7,626 nucleotides of DNA from Caldilineaceae bacterium (GTDB taxonomy: Bacteria > Chloroflexota > Anaerolineae > Caldilineales > Caldilineaceae), in assembly GCA_012032975.1 (NCBI GenBank), contig JAAUPU010000119.1:1-7626 (forward strand), read 5' to 3'. The translations under genes were made by a program, and so were the position numbers. Positions 7,409 through 7,626 of this stretch are shown here, one piece after another. The notes beneath the pieces were generated by a model. The model was not told the DNA's origin and made no database searches. It worked only from the letters and a program-made list of their open reading frames with translations. The stretch's first letter is position 1. Every line of letters begins with the position of its first letter.

Positions 7409-7626
7409 CTAGAATCCCTGCAACTTGCTGAGGTCGGCGACCGCTTTGGGCAAGTCAGCGATATGTTGAACCAGCGCCAGGCGGGCCTTGCGCACATCCT
7501 CATTCTCGGCATTGACCAGAACTGAATCGAAAAAGTCATTGATCGGCGATTGGAGCAGCCGTAGTTGCGCACCCAGCACCTCGGCAGGCTCCTGAGCGGA
7601 CCCCATGATCGCCGCGGCCCTCGCGT
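7409..7626 (-). CDS. glyS: Glycyl-tRNA synthetase beta subunit, C-terminus (partial)
   Basis: The last 71 complete codons of a minus-strand gene that begins beyond the right edge; its TAG is at 7411-7409. The readable end contains [20 protein letters not shown], then [20 protein letters not shown], closing in SKLQGF. This matches the conserved end of the GlyS anticodon-binding (DALR-like) domain, where bacterial GlyS usually reads PVDxFFDxVMVMAED...RLALLxxL...VADxSxL. GlyS is the beta subunit of the alpha2beta2 glycyl-tRNA ligase, which charges tRNA-Gly in the cytoplasm and contributes tRNA recognition. Whether it is a separate subunit or a fused GlyQS protein cannot be seen here. The Met at 7606 is internal. 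It is an ordinary housekeeping gene with its own terminator. Confidence 0.88.
   Translation of the reverse strand, partial: ARAAAIMGSAQEPAEVLGAQLRLLQSPINDFFDSVLVNAENEDVRKARLALVQHIADLPKAVADLSKLQGF

Noticed and set aside
7126..7572. Minus-strand open frame of 148 codons
   Set aside because: It overlaps the terminator, the tandem repeat and the glyS end in a different frame from the conserved GlyS motif.

Overview
The window looks like a piece of a Chloroflexota-type chromosome, probably Caldilineales or Anaerolineae. This is inferred from gene content only: moderately high GC, a very large BTAD–ATPase–TPR regulator, secreted LysM/PA14 and repeat proteins, and a separate glycyl-tRNA synthetase beta tail. 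No marker gene here settles the taxonomy.

Layout from left to right: (1) the 3' end of a beta-CASP/RMMBL metallo-beta-lactamase-fold nuclease-like gene (+, to 334). (2) A secreted protein with two LysM domains, a Met/Gln/Pro-rich linker and a C-terminal PA14-like domain (+, 478-1506), whose frame is broken by a -1/+1 pair. (3) A strong bidirectional terminator (1546-1577). (4) A large SARP/BTAD-type regulator with a STAND/AAA ATPase and TPR tail (-, 5123 to 1599), also broken by a -1/+1 pair. (5) A 363-bp divergent intergenic region with a sigma70-like promoter for the regulator, overlapped by two 10-bp palindromes. (6) A secreted protein with three copies of a ~122-residue beta-rich domain joined by Ala/Thr/Pro-rich linkers (+, 5487-7228), with at least one frame break in a linker. 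(7) A second bidirectional terminator (7327-7361). (8) The 3' end of glyS (-, 7409 to the window edge).

The two terminators isolate a central unit: the regulator and the divergently transcribed three-repeat exported protein. A plausible but unproven reading is that the ATPase regulator controls its divergent neighbour and perhaps itself. The LysM/PA14 protein next door is another envelope or extracellular glycan-binding protein. I see no known defence, secretion or mobile system here.

The most striking property of the window is that all three complete genes carry single-base indels, mostly at short homopolymers or repeated bases. The protein family resumes cleanly in another frame each time. 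This points to uncorrected assembly errors at least as much as to gene decay, and any one-frame annotation will split these genes wrongly.
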